A DNA stretch of 64,000 bases from Paraburkholderia madseniana (GCF_009690905.1 NZ_VOSW01000005.1:92842-156841), one strand, 5' to 3'; counted from the stretch's first letter, positions 53,899 through 63,942 are shown. Notes: generated by a model not told the origin, from the letters alone. Made by a program: numbers and translations.

Positions 53899-55236
53899 AT
53901 GATGCACGCAGCCCGTTCCAATCCGATCGACGTAAGCGCCGTCGCGCAACCACAGACAGAGGCTGTCTACCGGAAAGTCACCTGGCGGCTGCTGCCGTTC
54001 CTCTTTATTTGTTACGTCTTCGCGTATCTGGATCGCGCCAATATCGGCTTTGCGCACCTACAGTTCTCGCGTGACATTGGTCTTTCCGACGCCGCATTCG
54101 GTCTGGGCGTAGGGCTCTTCTACGTGGGTTACATGCTTTTCGAGGTGCCGAGCAACCTGTGGCTCGCCCGAGTCGGCGTGAGAAAAACGCTCATGCGGAT
54201 CATGGCGCTATGGGGCATCGTTTCGGCGGGCACCGCATTCGTGCAGACGCCGACGCAGTTCTACATCGCGCGCGTATTGCTGGGCGCAGCAGAAGCAGGA
54301 TTCTTCCCGGGCGTGATTCTCTATTTCACCTACTGGTTTCCGGCCGCGCGGCGGGCCCGAGTCACGTCAATCTTTATGACGGCGATCTGCGTATCCGGCA
54401 TTATCAGTGGACCCGTGTCGGGATGGATTCTCAATAGCATGTCGGGCTTACTTGGCTACAACGGCTGGCAATGGCTGTTCCTTCTCGAAGGATTTCCTTC
54501 AGTGATCGCCGGTGTCTTTGCCTATGTCTATCTGACGGACCGCCCCGATCAGGCGACCTGGCTCTCGGACGGCGAGAAGGCTCTCCTGCTGGCGGAGCTT
54601 AACCGGGACGCGCAAACGAAGGCCGCACGCGCTCATGGTTCGATCTGGGTCGCATTGAAGGAGCCAAAGTTCTATTTCCTGACGTTCGCCTATTTCAGTG
54701 TGCCGTGGGCGAGCATCGTCGTGCACATCTGGGCACCGAGCGTGATCCAGAAAAGCGGCGTATCGAACTACTGGCACATTGGGCTTCTTTCCGCGATTCC
54801 GTATGTGGCCGGCGCAGTCGCGATGTACCTGCTCGGCCGGAACTCGGATCGCATGTTGGAGAGGCGGTGGCATTTCATGGCAAGCGCATTGATGGCCGCG
54901 CTGGGCGTCGCGCTTTTGCCGGCGGCGGCGAATCACGCAGGCATTCTGGTAGCACTGCTTTGCATCGCGACGGCTGGTTATCTGGGCATGCTGTCGCTGT
55001 TCTGGACCATCCCACCCGCATACCTGTCGAGCACCGCGGCAGCAAGCGGCATCGGCCTCATTAGCAGCCTCGGCCAGTTTGGCGGGATTTCGGCACCTTC
55101 GGTCATCGGCTATGCATCGACGCACTTCGGCAGCAGCGCCGTGGGCCTCTATGCGGTTGCGTTCGTCTCCATTCTCGGCGGTCTTGCAGTGGTGCTAGGT
55201 ATTCCAGCGCGCGCGATCAGTGAACGCCGGGAATGA
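53899..55236 (+). CDS. MFS transporter, ACS family (aromatic/organic acid importer type)
   Basis: 445 residues, 12 helices. LDRANIGFAHLQFSRDIGLS, FYVGYMLFEVPSNLWLARVG and AAEAGFFPGVILYFTYWFPA are classic ACS-family (phthalate, hydroxyphenylacetate, tartrate) motifs. ATG 53899 or 53902 can start it. The divergent acyl-CoA synthetase and hydratase suggest that it imports the acid they activate; the compound is unknown. Confidence 0.88.
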   Translation: MMHAARSNPIDVSAVAQPQTEAVYRKVTWRLLPFLFICYVFAYLDRANIGFAHLQFSRDIGLSDAAFGLGVGLFYVGYMLFEVPSNLWLARVGVRKTLMRIMALWGIVSAGTAFVQTPTQFYIARVLLGAAEAGFFPGVILYFTYWFPAARRARVTSIFMTAICVSGIISGPVSGWILNSMSGLLGYNGWQWLFLLEGFPSVIAGVFAYVYLTDRPDQATWLSDGEKALLLAELNRDAQTKAARAHGSIWVALKEPKFYFLTFAYFSVPWASIVVHIWAPSVIQKSGVSNYWHIGLLSAIPYVAGAVAMYLLGRNSDRMLERRWHFMASALMAALGVALLPAAANHAGILVALLCIATAGYLGMLSLFWTIPPAYLSSTAAASGIGLISSLGQFGGISAPSVIGYASTHFGSSAVGLYAVAFVSILGGLAVVLGIPARAISERRE

Positions 55237-55254
55237 AAGAGAAGCGTGCAGTCT

Positions 55255-56046
55255 TCAGCCTTCCAGGCGCGCGCACGCGGCTGTAATCTCGTCGCGCAGA
55301 CGCAGCAGGGGCGCCGCGAGTTCGCTTACAACGCTGTCGTTTGACGCCGCCGTACGGACGCTAAAGTTGAGGACCAGCAAACGATGTCCAGGAATGGCGA
55401 GGGGCGTCGCGAGTGCGATCACCTCCGGCTGCCAGCTTGCAACGCAGAAGCCACTTCGGCGCACATCGTCTACAGCTTCAGTGATTTCCCGCTCGAGACG
55501 CTCCCAGCCGCACCGTTTGCGCCGCTTGAACGCGTCCATCAGGGCGGTGAATTCCGCCTGCGGCAGCGCTGCGAGATACGCGCGCCCGAGCGAAGTCAGT
55601 TCCATCGGCACGCGTTGTCCCGAGACAATCGTACGTAATGAGGCTCGCTGGTTATAACGAATGGACTCAAGGTAGACCATCTCTTCCCGGTCGGCGCCTG
55701 CGATTCCGACATTGATGCGCTTTGCCTGGACAGTGTCGCGGATTAGCGGTCCTGCAGCATTGAGTACTGTGGATCCGCTGCGCAACGCCTGCGCCAAACT
55801 GAGTACGGGCAGGCCCAGTCTGTACGCCCTGCGTACCACATCGTGCTCGAGATAGCCCGCCTCCACGAGTGTTCGCGTCAGGCGGCTCACCGTCGCCTTC
55901 GGCAGGCCGGTGCGTTCCGCGAGTTCTCCGTTGCCGAGAAGCGTCGCACCGGGACCGAACGCGCGCAGCAGTTCGAGCCCTCGCTCGAGCGATCTATTCG
56001 ATGGGGTAGCGTTCGATTCCGGATGTTGATTCTTGTGGTTCGCCAT
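55255..56046 (-). CDS. IclR-family transcriptional regulator
   Basis: 263 residues. HTH: SLERGLELLRAFGPGATLLG, LAERTGLPKATVSRLTRTLV and EAGYLEHDVVRRAYRLGL, then the GAF-like effector domain (RINVGIAGADREEMVYLESI, LTSLGRAYLAALPQAE). It converges with the MFS gene and is the likely reader of the TTCCA-N5-TGGAA pair. The same set of genes would form a small acid-utilisation regulon. Confidence 0.88.
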   Translation of the reverse strand: MANHKNQHPESNATPSNRSLERGLELLRAFGPGATLLGNGELAERTGLPKATVSRLTRTLVEAGYLEHDVVRRAYRLGLPVLSLAQALRSGSTVLNAAGPLIRDTVQAKRINVGIAGADREEMVYLESIRYNQRASLRTIVSGQRVPMELTSLGRAYLAALPQAEFTALMDAFKRRKRCGWERLEREITEAVDDVRRSGFCVASWQPEVIALATPLAIPGHRLLVLNFSVRTAASNDSVVSELAAPLLRLRDEITAACARLEG

Positions 56047-56159
56047 AGACAGAAAACGGTACAACGGGGTTGACCCCACGGTCGTTGCGAAGATAGTTGA
56101 AAGATATTTACCCGACGCGGTTTCTCGATCCCAGCACAGCGGAAAGACGCCGTGTGCCT

Positions 56160-57062
56160 TCAGTCACGCAGTGCCGCCTCAGCCAGGAACTCCACGAAGT
56201 CCAGGACGAGACCGGAGCTTTCCTGCTCCCGCCAAAAGATATGCACGTTCAAATTCGGGAGCCCTTCGATCGGGATATAGACGATGTCATCGTGCCTCTC
56301 TCTCAACACGTAGTCGGCGCCGAGCATTAGTCCGCCACTATCCTTGACGATGCGCAGACCGATCTGCGCTTGTGTGGTCTCGTAGACGAAGTTTGGCTCA
56401 ACCTTGGCGCGTTGGAAGCTCGCCAGAACAGCATCGTAGAGCGGCTCGTTGACATTGCGGGAAAAGATGATCAGGTTTTCGTCCAGGAGATCTGTCAGAT
56501 GAATAACCTTGACCTGGGCTAGCCGGTGAATGCGCGGCGCGGCCAATAGCCATCGCCCGTCGAGGACAAACCGGGTCGAAACGTTCGCAGTCTGATCTTC
56601 ATTCGTCAACAGCACGCCAATGCCAATGTCGATCTGGTGGGTGATCAGGGCCTTGATTTGCTGCGTTGACACCATCTCCTTGCGGTTGATCTTGACGTTG
56701 GGATAGAGCTTCTGCAGTTCCGTCAACGCAGGCACGATGAAGGGCAGATCGGTGTATTCGACCATAGCGATCGCGATCCGCTGTTCGTTTTGAAATGCGG
56801 TGCGACGCGTGACTTCTACCATCGTTTCCATCTGGGCCAGGATCTCGATGGCCTGCGCCTGAAAGACCTCACCTGCGGCCGTCAGTACGACGCCTCTGCG
56901 ATCACGGACCAGAAGCTGCACACCCAGAATGGCTTCCAGCGCCGCGATCTGCTGGCTCAACGCTGGCTGCGTTACCGCGAGCTTTGCTGCCGCGCGTCCG
57001 AAATGCAATTCGTCGGCGACGCCGACAAAATAGCGCAGATGTTTAACGTCGATCGGGCTCAT
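56160..57062 (-). CDS. LysR-family transcriptional regulator
   Basis: 300 residues. HLRYFVGVADELHFGRAAAK and LAVTQPALSQQIAALEAILG form the HTH, and the substrate domain begins RIAIAMVEYTDLPFIVPALT. It belongs to the BenM/CatR-like branch by the HLRYFVxVAxELHFGRAA wording. It is divergent from the SDR gene 100 bp away and probably controls it. Confidence 0.9.
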   Translation of the reverse strand: MSPIDVKHLRYFVGVADELHFGRAAAKLAVTQPALSQQIAALEAILGVQLLVRDRRGVVLTAAGEVFQAQAIEILAQMETMVEVTRRTAFQNEQRIAIAMVEYTDLPFIVPALTELQKLYPNVKINRKEMVSTQQIKALITHQIDIGIGVLLTNEDQTANVSTRFVLDGRWLLAAPRIHRLAQVKVIHLTDLLDENLIIFSRNVNEPLYDAVLASFQRAKVEPNFVYETTQAQIGLRIVKDSGGLMLGADYVLRERHDDIVYIPIEGLPNLNVHIFWREQESSGLVLDFVEFLAEAALRD

Positions 57063-57162
57063 AAGGTTATCTAATCACAGAGCCGATGATAGTCAATTGG
57101 ACGGTGAGCGTGGCCAATCGTATCCTTTTTGCACGAGATGAACAACGCAGAGGAGTTAAATC

Positions 57163-57981
57163 GTGTCGAACTGGTTGATAACTGGAATTTCCCGAGGCTT
57201 CGGAAAGCAATTGTCGGAAGCACTTCTGAAGAATGGACACCATGTCGCTGGTACGACACGCAGCGGCCTCAGCGATCTTCGCCATGAAAATCTGACCGTA
57301 TTCAAGCTCGACGTGACGAACCCGGAGGATGCGCACGCAGTCGTCCTGGATATCATCGAGACCGTCGGGCCAATCGATGTAGCAGTCAACAATGCCGGCT
57401 TCGGCATGGTCGGCGCGGTCGAGGAGGTCTCGCCGGATGAAGCGCGACATGTGTTCGCAACGAATGTGTTTGGAACGCTGAACGTCATACAAGCGGTTCT
57501 ACCCTCATTCAGAGAACAGCGTTCCGGCCTGATCATCAACTTCTCGTCGGTTGGCGGCATGGCGGGTTCGGCCGGGTTCGGGATCTACAACGCGACCAAA
57601 TTTGCCGTCGAAGGCATGTCCGAAGCGCTTGCCCTGGAGGTGAAACCTTTCGGCATTCGCGTGATGATCGTCGAGCCCGGTTACTTCCGGACCGAATTCC
57701 TGTCGTCGCAATCCATGTCCAAAGCCGAGCGCGTGATCGAGGACTACGCGTCCACCGCCGGCGTGACACGCGCGAACGTCGGAAGCCGCGATGGTAGCCA
57801 GCCCGGCGATCCGGCGAAGGCTGTGCAGGTGATCATTGCGGCTGCGCAATCCGAGGCCCCGCCATTGCGGCTGCCGCTGGGCGCCGATGCCTTTGCCAGG
57901 ATTGATGAAAAGATCGCGAAAGTACATTCCGACATGGCGGCCTGGCGCGAGCGGGCCACCGCAACCTCGTTCGAACCCTGA
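57163..57981 (+). CDS. Short-chain dehydrogenase/reductase
   Basis: 272 residues. Classical SDR: cofactor loop WLITGISRGFGKQLSEALLK, NNAGFGMVG, catalytic Ser in INFSSVGGM and YNATKFAVEG with Tyr and Lys. The Thr/Arg residues after the first strand (GTTRSG) favour NADP(H). Start is GTG 57163 after GGAG-like sequence. Substrate unknown. Confidence 0.88.
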   Translation: MSNWLITGISRGFGKQLSEALLKNGHHVAGTTRSGLSDLRHENLTVFKLDVTNPEDAHAVVLDIIETVGPIDVAVNNAGFGMVGAVEEVSPDEARHVFATNVFGTLNVIQAVLPSFREQRSGLIINFSSVGGMAGSAGFGIYNATKFAVEGMSEALALEVKPFGIRVMIVEPGYFRTEFLSSQSMSKAERVIEDYASTAGVTRANVGSRDGSQPGDPAKAVQVIIAAAQSEAPPLRLPLGADAFARIDEKIAKVHSDMAAWRERATATSFEP

Positions 57982-58100
57982 GGTTTTCCCGCCTTCTACC
58001 TCTTGAGAGCTGACACGCGTAGTCATCATTGGAGGCACAATCCGGCCCCCCCAACGCTCCGCTGCGCTCCCCTTCGAGGCAACACACCAGGAGCAATCAA

Positions 58101-58391
58101 ATGCAATACATCGTCATAACCCGCCGCCGTAGCGAAAAATTTCCGGACTCCGAATATACCCCTGAGAGGCTCGCAGCCGAAACCGCCGCCGTTCGCAAAC
58201 TCTATGGCGAGGGCATCGTGCGCCACATTTGGCACCGTGGCGACGTGGGGGGCGCATGCCTCCTGCTCGAAGTCGAGTCCGAAGACGGCGCAAAGTCTGC
58301 CCTGAACAGGCTGCCGTTGTTTGGTTTGGGCATGCAAGAGGCGGTCTGCATCGTGCCACTGGCGCCCTACCGTGGCTTCGCGACTGAATAG
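58101..58391 (+). CDS. Muconolactone-isomerase/YciI-like small protein
   Basis: 96 residues. MQYIVITRRRSEKFPDSEYT at the start and RHIWHRGDVGGACLLLEVES in the middle show the ferredoxin-like dimeric alpha-beta-barrel fold of muconolactone delta-isomerase and YciI proteins. RBS CAGGAG precedes ATG 58101. It lies 119 bp after the SDR gene on the same strand and may belong with it. Confidence 0.7.
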   Translation: MQYIVITRRRSEKFPDSEYTPERLAAETAAVRKLYGEGIVRHIWHRGDVGGACLLLEVESEDGAKSALNRLPLFGLGMQEAVCIVPLAPYRGFATE

Positions 58392-58950
58392 CGCATCTTC
58401 GGGCACCTGAACGCGATGATCCCGCTCGCTCCCGAAGATATAGACGATCGAAGATCGAAGGAAGGACAGGCTCATGCCTCAGATCGACAGACGCACCCTT
58501 ACCATCGACCACCAGCACCGGCGCCTACCGACAGCCAGAAATGGACGTCGGGTGCCTCGCGCGGAATTACACACTCGGCGTCATCAATGGGTCTGGCAAC
58601 CGGAAGGCGATTTCGCTCCCGTCCGACGACACGCCAGCGGTGAAATCAAGCACGTCCATCACAACACGTGGGTTCATCGGCTAACTGTTGCCGTTGCTGT
58701 CAATCGCTTCCAATTTACCAGAGCACGCTCGGCGGCGGACCGCCCCCAGCACTAGAGACGACGGACGTAGGGGTGCACGGTTCGCCCTCACCCTTTGCAG
58801 ACTTGGGTTTGGTGTTGTGAGTTGGGAGTTGGTATTAGACGGTTAGTTGCATTTATAAACCATGGAAACCGTTGCGTTCCACTAGAAGTGCTTCGCATGT
58901 GCAACAGTTAGGGGTGCGAGTCCTCAGTCCAGTTCGGCGCACCAAAAAAA
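58392..58950. other. Region without a supportable gene
   Basis: Open frames here (for example 58474-58755) have no recognisable domain or coding character. Just before the hairpin run, the segment ending GGCGCACCA at 58936-58943 followed by an A tract resembles the 3' end of a tRNA, but no cloverleaf could be folded. Confidence 0.4.
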
Positions 58951-59057
58951 GCCCAGACAGGGTCGCTGGGCAAACCCGCCAGAATATCTGGCGGTGGAGG
59001 TATTTGATACGCAACTGGCTCGCCACGGCAGTTACCTCGATAGCGAGCCAGTTGCGT
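58951..59057. repeat. Run of three strong hairpins, possible structured RNA or mobile-element end
   Basis: GCCCAG (58951-58956) pairs with CTGGGC (58966-58971). CCGCCAG (58976-58982) pairs with CTGGCGG (58988-58994) around AATAT. ACGCAACTGGCTCGC (59009-59023) is exactly complementary to 59043-59057, a perfect 15-bp stem with a 19-nt loop. Three such stems in about 107 bp with no coding gene suggest a folded RNA or the end of a mobile element. They lie downstream of the minus-strand DUF4148 gene. Confidence 0.6.
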
Positions 59058-59147
59058 GAATGGCGGTGCGCAGACCTACTGCTCACCCAGGAGGTGAAGC
59101 GATGCTGGCGGCCGCTTGGTGTGCCAGCGGCTTGCCAACCTGACCGG

Positions 59148-59483
59148 TTATTGACCGAAGTAGATCGAGTGCGGGCCAGTGGCTTCTGCCTCGCTCTTGT
59201 AGGCATGGACGCCGGCCACCGACGAACCGCTAACGACGCCACCAACTCCAGATGTGTCAGCTTGTGCAAGCTGGTTTTGCGCAGCGACACGGGCTTCTGC
59301 AGCCTGGATGTTCTGCGGATAATCGTCGCTGTTTGCGGTCGACGGGTTATAGCCGGCCTTTTCGAGCTGGACCAGTTGAGCGCGGACTTCAGCGCGCGTA
59401 ACCGGTTGGTTCGATTGAGCAAACGATGCGACCGGAGCTGAGAGGACGAGTGCAACAGCGACAGCTTTGATGAGCGATTTCAT
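59148..59483 (-). CDS. DUF4148 periplasmic protein
   Basis: 111 residues. A signal peptide (SLIKAVAVALVLSAPVASFA) precedes the DUF4148 signature PVTRAEVRAQLVQLEKAGYN followed by DYPQNIQAAEARVAAQ. The family is abundant in Burkholderiaceae and of unknown function. An RBS (GGAGG) lies before ATG 59483. It is transcribed alone toward the hairpin run. Confidence 0.9.
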   Translation of the reverse strand: MKSLIKAVAVALVLSAPVASFAQSNQPVTRAEVRAQLVQLEKAGYNPSTANSDDYPQNIQAAEARVAAQNQLAQADTSGVGGVVSGSSVAGVHAYKSEAEATGPHSIYFGQ

Positions 59484-59568
59484 GATTCCTACCTCCAGAG
59501 ATTGTTTTATGTGGTGCTACAAACGCACTTGTTTGCAGCCCATGGACACAGTCTAAGAGGGACTATCG

Positions 59569-59866
59569 TTAGGGTAAATACCTAATGTATGAAATGACTG
59601 TTGCTGGAAACGAGACAATAGTCAAAGCCGTCGTCACGATAACGCCCGCACTGACGGCCGCGCTGCCACCGTTCGCGACGCCGAGCCACTGTTCGAGGCG
59701 CAGCACTGTCTCCGGCGAGATGCCGGTATGCTCGTTCAGGATGCGCGAAAGAGCTGCGCGCGACGGCGAACTGCTTGGCGGCTTGAGTAATCGACACTAC
59801 GAGCGCCGTCGGCATGTCCTCGCATAGCGTCTCGCCCCGCTGCGGAGGGTTGTACATTCGAGTCAT
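59569..59866 (-). pseudogene. HigA-type antitoxin gene with frameshift
   Basis: ATG 59866 opens TRMYNPPQRGETLCEDMPTA and SITQAAKQFAVARSS, the start of HigA/VapI XRE antitoxins. The homology then jumps to another frame: LSRILNEHTGISPETVLRLE then QWLGVANGGSAAV, the second half of the HTH domain. After this the family tail (WLRMQ) is lost. No intact higB toxin gene is next to it, so the module is dead. Confidence 0.75.
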
Positions 59867-60302
59867 GTCTATGTACCTCGGTGGTAGTCCTGGCAATCAA
59901 CCAGGATTGCGTGCGACCCTTCGATCGGAGGGACCACGCCAGTTGCCGTTCACACACGCCAGTTAAGGGAAAGAAGACTGTCGACAACCTCGCGAGAAAG
60001 ACGGTCAGCGACTTCAACAGTATCAATCCCTGGCAGAACATTCGCGAGTGACGTGCCGATACCTTGGTTACCCGAGCCGGTTGCAGCATTTGGGGCGTAG
60101 ATCCAGAAGGCGACCGCATCACCCGACAGATCTCACGAAATCAACCGGCAAGTTCGTCGTGCAACTCCTTTGAGGGTGGTACGCCATGCTGAAGGCTGCG
60201 CTGCCGCGCATAAAAATCGTCTTTGAGCGGGCCGACGCGCACCCTGACGCACATGCGACAATGATGCAACGTCCTTGCCGGGCGATACGTGATGGTGCAT
60301 TG
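59867..60302. other. Gap with a possible gene tail
   Basis: On the minus strand, 59961-60122 reads a smooth protein-like tail (SLANVLPGIDTVEVADRLSR then EVVDSLLSLNWRV-stop) without a start, which might be the end of a lost gene. Nothing else is evident. Confidence 0.3.
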
Positions 60303-60887
60303 ATGACCGAGCAAACCTGCGTCCGTTGCGGCGCGAGAACGCCACCGTACGATACCGTGAATGCGGCGTCATCAGACGGCACCTACCGCCTGCTCTGCAG
60401 CCGGTGTTTCAACGAGGACATGGCGCAGTGGGCTGATATTGTCGGCTTCGAACATCCGCAGTTCACGCCGGTTCGTCTGCTCGACATGGATGGCGGCTCG
60501 CACGAATTCCACTTCCGCAGCCTTCTGCTCGGGGACCAGCTTTCGCTTGAAGCGTTCGAACTTGCGGACGACGACGAATCAGAAGGATACTGGTTCCAGA
60601 TTCTCGACGAGCCGCGATCAGATCCCTTCGTGCTGCTCGGAAAGCTTGTGCAGAAGATGATGCGCGCATTGGCAATGAAACACCTACGCGAGGACGCTGG
60701 TGGCCTGCAGGTCGCTGACACAATGGTCAGAGGCCGTATCGAGTGGAATGGGGTCGAAGACGTCCGCCAGCCGTGTGTCGTCATCGATGGCCGGCGTGTG
60801 GAATGGAACGATTTCGGTGCGATCCTGATGGCCTTCGAAGGATGGCAATTCAGACTCGAACTACTCGATCCGAGTGACGAGGCATGA
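60303..60887 (+). CDS. Zinc-ribbon-containing protein of unknown function
   Basis: 194 residues from ATG 60303 (an ATG at 60186 would add 39 unlikely residues). The N-terminus has CVRCGARTPPYD and LLCSRCFNEDMAQW, a four-Cys zinc ribbon. The rest alternates strands and helices (HEFHFRSLLLGDQLSLEAFE, GYWFQILDE, GRIEWNGVEDVRQPCVVIDG, FEGWQFRLELLDPSDEA). The fold is not recognised, but the coding quality is good. It is probably a genuine conserved gene. Confidence 0.65.
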   Translation: MTEQTCVRCGARTPPYDTVNAASSDGTYRLLCSRCFNEDMAQWADIVGFEHPQFTPVRLLDMDGGSHEFHFRSLLLGDQLSLEAFELADDDESEGYWFQILDEPRSDPFVLLGKLVQKMMRALAMKHLREDAGGLQVADTMVRGRIEWNGVEDVRQPCVVIDGRRVEWNDFGAILMAFEGWQFRLELLDPSDEA

Positions 60888-61400
60888 TTCCGGAGATACT
60901 GTCCAGCCCTACTCTGCAGGAGGACCGCAACGAGGATGTCCGTCGTTCACCGTGCCGACGATTCGCCGCTCGCACGCTGCCCTTGACTGGTTGTTCGATG
61001 ATGCAACGGGTGAGCAGGCGGTTGCCTGGTGATAGTCATCCTCGTGCTGGTGCCGAACAGCGAGGATGCTCGTCGTACTCGCCTCCTCAACCTCGAACAG
61101 AACAACTATTCTGCCGAGTCAAATGGCGCGATCAGTTCGCGCCGAAAGCGGTTGTGTTCATGCGCCTTCCTGCACGTGAAGGGAATTGCCCAAGGACTTT
61201 GGCAGATTTTCACAACGCGTCCGGCGCGCGCTCCGCGGTCGCTATGTCGCAGTCCAGCATATACCCGAAATTGATCAATATCATTATGTAAACTATAAAG
61301 GAATACGAACTATATCGACAGCTCAATCAATTATGCAATGATCCAGTCGGCGGGGGCTCGGCCACGAATGGTAACCTGCCAAGGCTTACCTATACGGCGA
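60888..61400. other. Gap without a supportable gene
   Basis: No coding frame is convincing. A conspicuous AT-rich patch at 61262-61335, with two TATAA-like elements, could be a promoter or a junction. Confidence 0.4.
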
Positions 61401-61846
61401 TTACGGGATCGGGGAATGGTCCGTTCCCGTCAGAAAAACCCGCAGCTGCCGCTCCGCTTGGAATACTTCGTGAAGAGGAGCCCTTTCGAGCTGGGCGTCA
61501 TAGAGAGAAAGCAGCGCTTCAAAGTCGCTGATTACCTCAGACGCAAGCCACCACTCCCCGTCTCGTGAGCGTGCGCCAAGGTGTTCTCGACCGCATATTC
61601 GGCGACCTTGAACTGCTCCACCAGTTGGTTGCCATAACCAGCACGCTGCAGATACCAGCTCAGGTACACCGCGCGCATAAGTTCATTGACCAGATGGCTG
61701 TTGCCATGTCCGTCGCGGCATGCGACCAGCGCAAGATGACAGGACAGCGACCGCTCACTGGCGGAGGCGCGAGCCATCGGCAATAGAAGTGCTTTCGTCA
61801 GCGGCCTGCGGGCTCGGCCGGGGGACCTGTTTCGCTTGGAAGACAT
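61401..61846 (-). pseudogene. Conserved gene of unknown function with a probable frameshift
   Basis: The frame from ATG 61846 reads LACHLALVACRDG-like HLALVACRDGHGNSHLVNEL, RAVYLSWYLQRAGYGNQLVE and QFKVAEYAVENTLAHAHETG, then stops soon after a GGGG run (61556-61561). One extra base there would join it to GEWWLASEVISDFEALLSLY and APLHEVFQAERQLRVFLTGT in another frame, ending at TAA 61401-61403. The two parts read as a single helical protein of about 149 residues. I do not recognise the family. Confidence 0.6.
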
Positions 61847-62080
61847 TGTTTCGACATGGCGACGCCGGGAAGCGATTGATTATAGCGAAGCCTTATCAGA
61901 GATACGGCCGCGACGACAACCAAGGGCCTTCGATCCCTTGCGGCCACAGGGCCTAGCTGCAGCCTAACGGCTGCTTCTGAGGTGCAACCGCCGTTCCTCC
62001 GTTCGCGTCGGACAGTATATGTTCATAGTCGATTCGACCAGTGGCCGAAGACATAATGTCGCCGCTGCGCTTGTTGTTTT

Positions 62081-62392
62081 TCACAGCTTGCCATGTGCGG
62101 AAAGAATTTCGAGTGCCCGCACCGCCTTATTGAACGCACATCTAATAGCCGCTTCGGCGCTGTCGCGTACGCAACGTGCGATGCGTCTCAGTGCGAGCGC
62201 GGCGGTCCCGATTTCAAGGCGAACCTCGTACAGACTACTTCCTGAGCGCTGGCCCACATGCTCGATCACCAGTTGACAATCCGAGAAGTAGGTGCCGTAC
62301 GGTTGAAGGCGCAATAGTTGCACGGCCGCTTCTGCCTCCAGGGATGCGGTTCCCGGGAGGCCAAGATAGGCTATTTGCATACCAATTCCCAT
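62081..62392 (-). CDS. HPF/RaiA-like (ribosome-hibernation-type) small protein
   Basis: 103 residues. The pattern FSDCQLVIEHVGQRSGSSLY followed by EVRLEIGTAALALRR and SAEAAIRCAFNKAVRALEIL fits the beta-strand/helix order of RaiA/HPF-like ribosome-binding proteins (VRVEL...AYAAIRDAFDALRRQL), though sequence identity is modest. ATG 62392 or 62380 may start it. If correct, it would bind idle ribosomes under stress, in keeping with other genes of this area. Confidence 0.5.
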   Translation of the reverse strand: MGIGMQIAYLGLPGTASLEAEAAVQLLRLQPYGTYFSDCQLVIEHVGQRSGSSLYEVRLEIGTAALALRRIARCVRDSAEAAIRCAFNKAVRALEILSAHGKL

Positions 62393-63027
62393 CGTCGACC
62401 CCCACTAAATCGCTAAATCTTGCGAACGGTACGTGGCCGTTCGCTGGATCATCGCGCCGATCCAGTCGGGTTGGTTGACTCTGATCAACAAAATGACGGT
62501 ACGGACCTGCCGGTCAACTATTCCTTTCCCACGTTATCACCGGGCGATGAAGTTTCACGCCGAGAGTGGTCAGCGCGTGGTCTGAAGAATTCCCGCGCGA
62601 CGGGATGGTTGTATTCCTTCGTAGAGGTGCCCGTCCGGGATCGCGCCATCGTCGATAACCGCGTCCAGTGGCTTACGGGGGCTGCTCCAAACTCCTGAAA
62701 CGGTCTGGAATTGCCGCGTTTGACGAGATCGGGGGTGTGGAGCAGCATGAAGGTGCGCGGCTTCGAATGTCGTTTATCTAATGAATAGCAATCCTACGAG
62801 TGTCCGAGTAACGCGCCGAGCATGTAACCGTTTCTGGCCGATCACCGTCATAGCGGGTGCGCGCCGGGGCCGGGCCGCGGCCGCGGACACCGAAGCTCTG
62901 GGTTGATCGATATCAACATAGCCAGAACGCTTCGGACGATGCTAGAAGTTGTGCATCACGCCACGTGCGGGATGCGTCGCCGTGGCGGCGTCCTTCGGCG
63001 CCGTCGACGATTGTGCAGGAGACCGGG
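62393..63027. other. Gap without a supportable gene
   Basis: Open frames here lack domains or coding bias. It should hold the promoter of the BON-domain gene. Confidence 0.4.
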
Positions 63028-63677
63028 ATGAAGTCAGATCAAGCGCTAAAACAAGACGTCGAGCAGGAATTGCTCTGGGACCCAGCAATCGACGCCAGGC
63101 AGACCAGGGTAACGGTTCATGATCGCATCGTTACGCTCGGGGGGCAGTGGCGAGTTACGCACAGAAACTCGCGGCGCAGAAGGCTACGCAACGCGTGACC
63201 GGCTGCCGCGCGCTCGTGATCGAATTGAATGTCCCGGAATCGTCGCCTGCGTCGCACAGCGACGAGGATCTCGCCACCGCGATCCTATCGGCGCTCAAGT
63301 GGCAGGAAGACTTCCCCAAGGACGCCATTCAGGTCGAGGTCGAACGCGGTTGCGTGGCCCTTGCCGGCGAAGTCGACTGGGGCTATCAGCATCATGCCGC
63401 TGAAATGCTGGTGAGCCGCATGCGTGGAGTAATGGGTGTGTCGAACCAGATCACCGTCCGGGCCGATAAAGTCGCCGCGGACGTTGGCACCCAGATTTCT
63501 GCAGCACTTGCGCGACGTGCACAGCGAGAGTTCGCCAGCATCGCAATCGACGTGCACGACGGGGTCGTAACGCTGACAGGTACTGTCAGTTCGCTGGCAG
63601 AAAAGCGCGCTGCGTGCGGGGCTGCGTGGTCAGCGAAGGGAGTACAGCGCGTCGTGGACAAGTTGAGCGTGGTGTAA
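63028..63677 (+). pseudogene. Triple BON-domain (OsmY-like) protein gene with frameshift
   Basis: ATG 63028 opens KSDQALKQDVEQELLWDPAI then VTVHDRIVTLGGQ, the first half of a BON domain. The homology continues one base out of frame as VASYAQKLAAQKATQRVTGC, then a second BON domain (GCVALAGEVDWGYQHHAAEM) and a third (IDVHDGVVTLTGTVSSLAEK), ending at TAA 63675-63677. A deleted base near 63145 explains it. Intact relatives of this family have three BON domains and about 215 residues. BON proteins of this type are cytoplasmic or periplasmic and stress-linked. Confidence 0.8.
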
Positions 63678-63942
63678 AGCGCGGACCTAGGGCGCAATCG
63701 TGCACCTCGCTTCGACTCAAGTGTTCGACAGGCACTCGACGTTCCAGGGACGGCCTCGCTTACGAGAAATTCGAATGCTCCTTGCCGACCCGAAGCCGCC
63801 GTTCGAGCCGCCAGGGCTTCAATGGCAGTTATCGGAGTGATCCGGCCGTCCGCGCCGGTCCCTCACGAGCAACGGTTCCACCTCTTTGTGGACGTTTGTC
63901 GATTGACGGCAAGGCGATCGTTCAACGGCCCAGGCTTACTGC

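Noticed and set aside
58906..58943. Possible tRNA 3' end (GTGCGAGTCCTC ... GGCGCACCA, then an A tract)
   Set aside because: The distance between the supposed T loop and the CCA end is too long, the T stem has mismatches, and no D or anticodon arm can be folded upstream.
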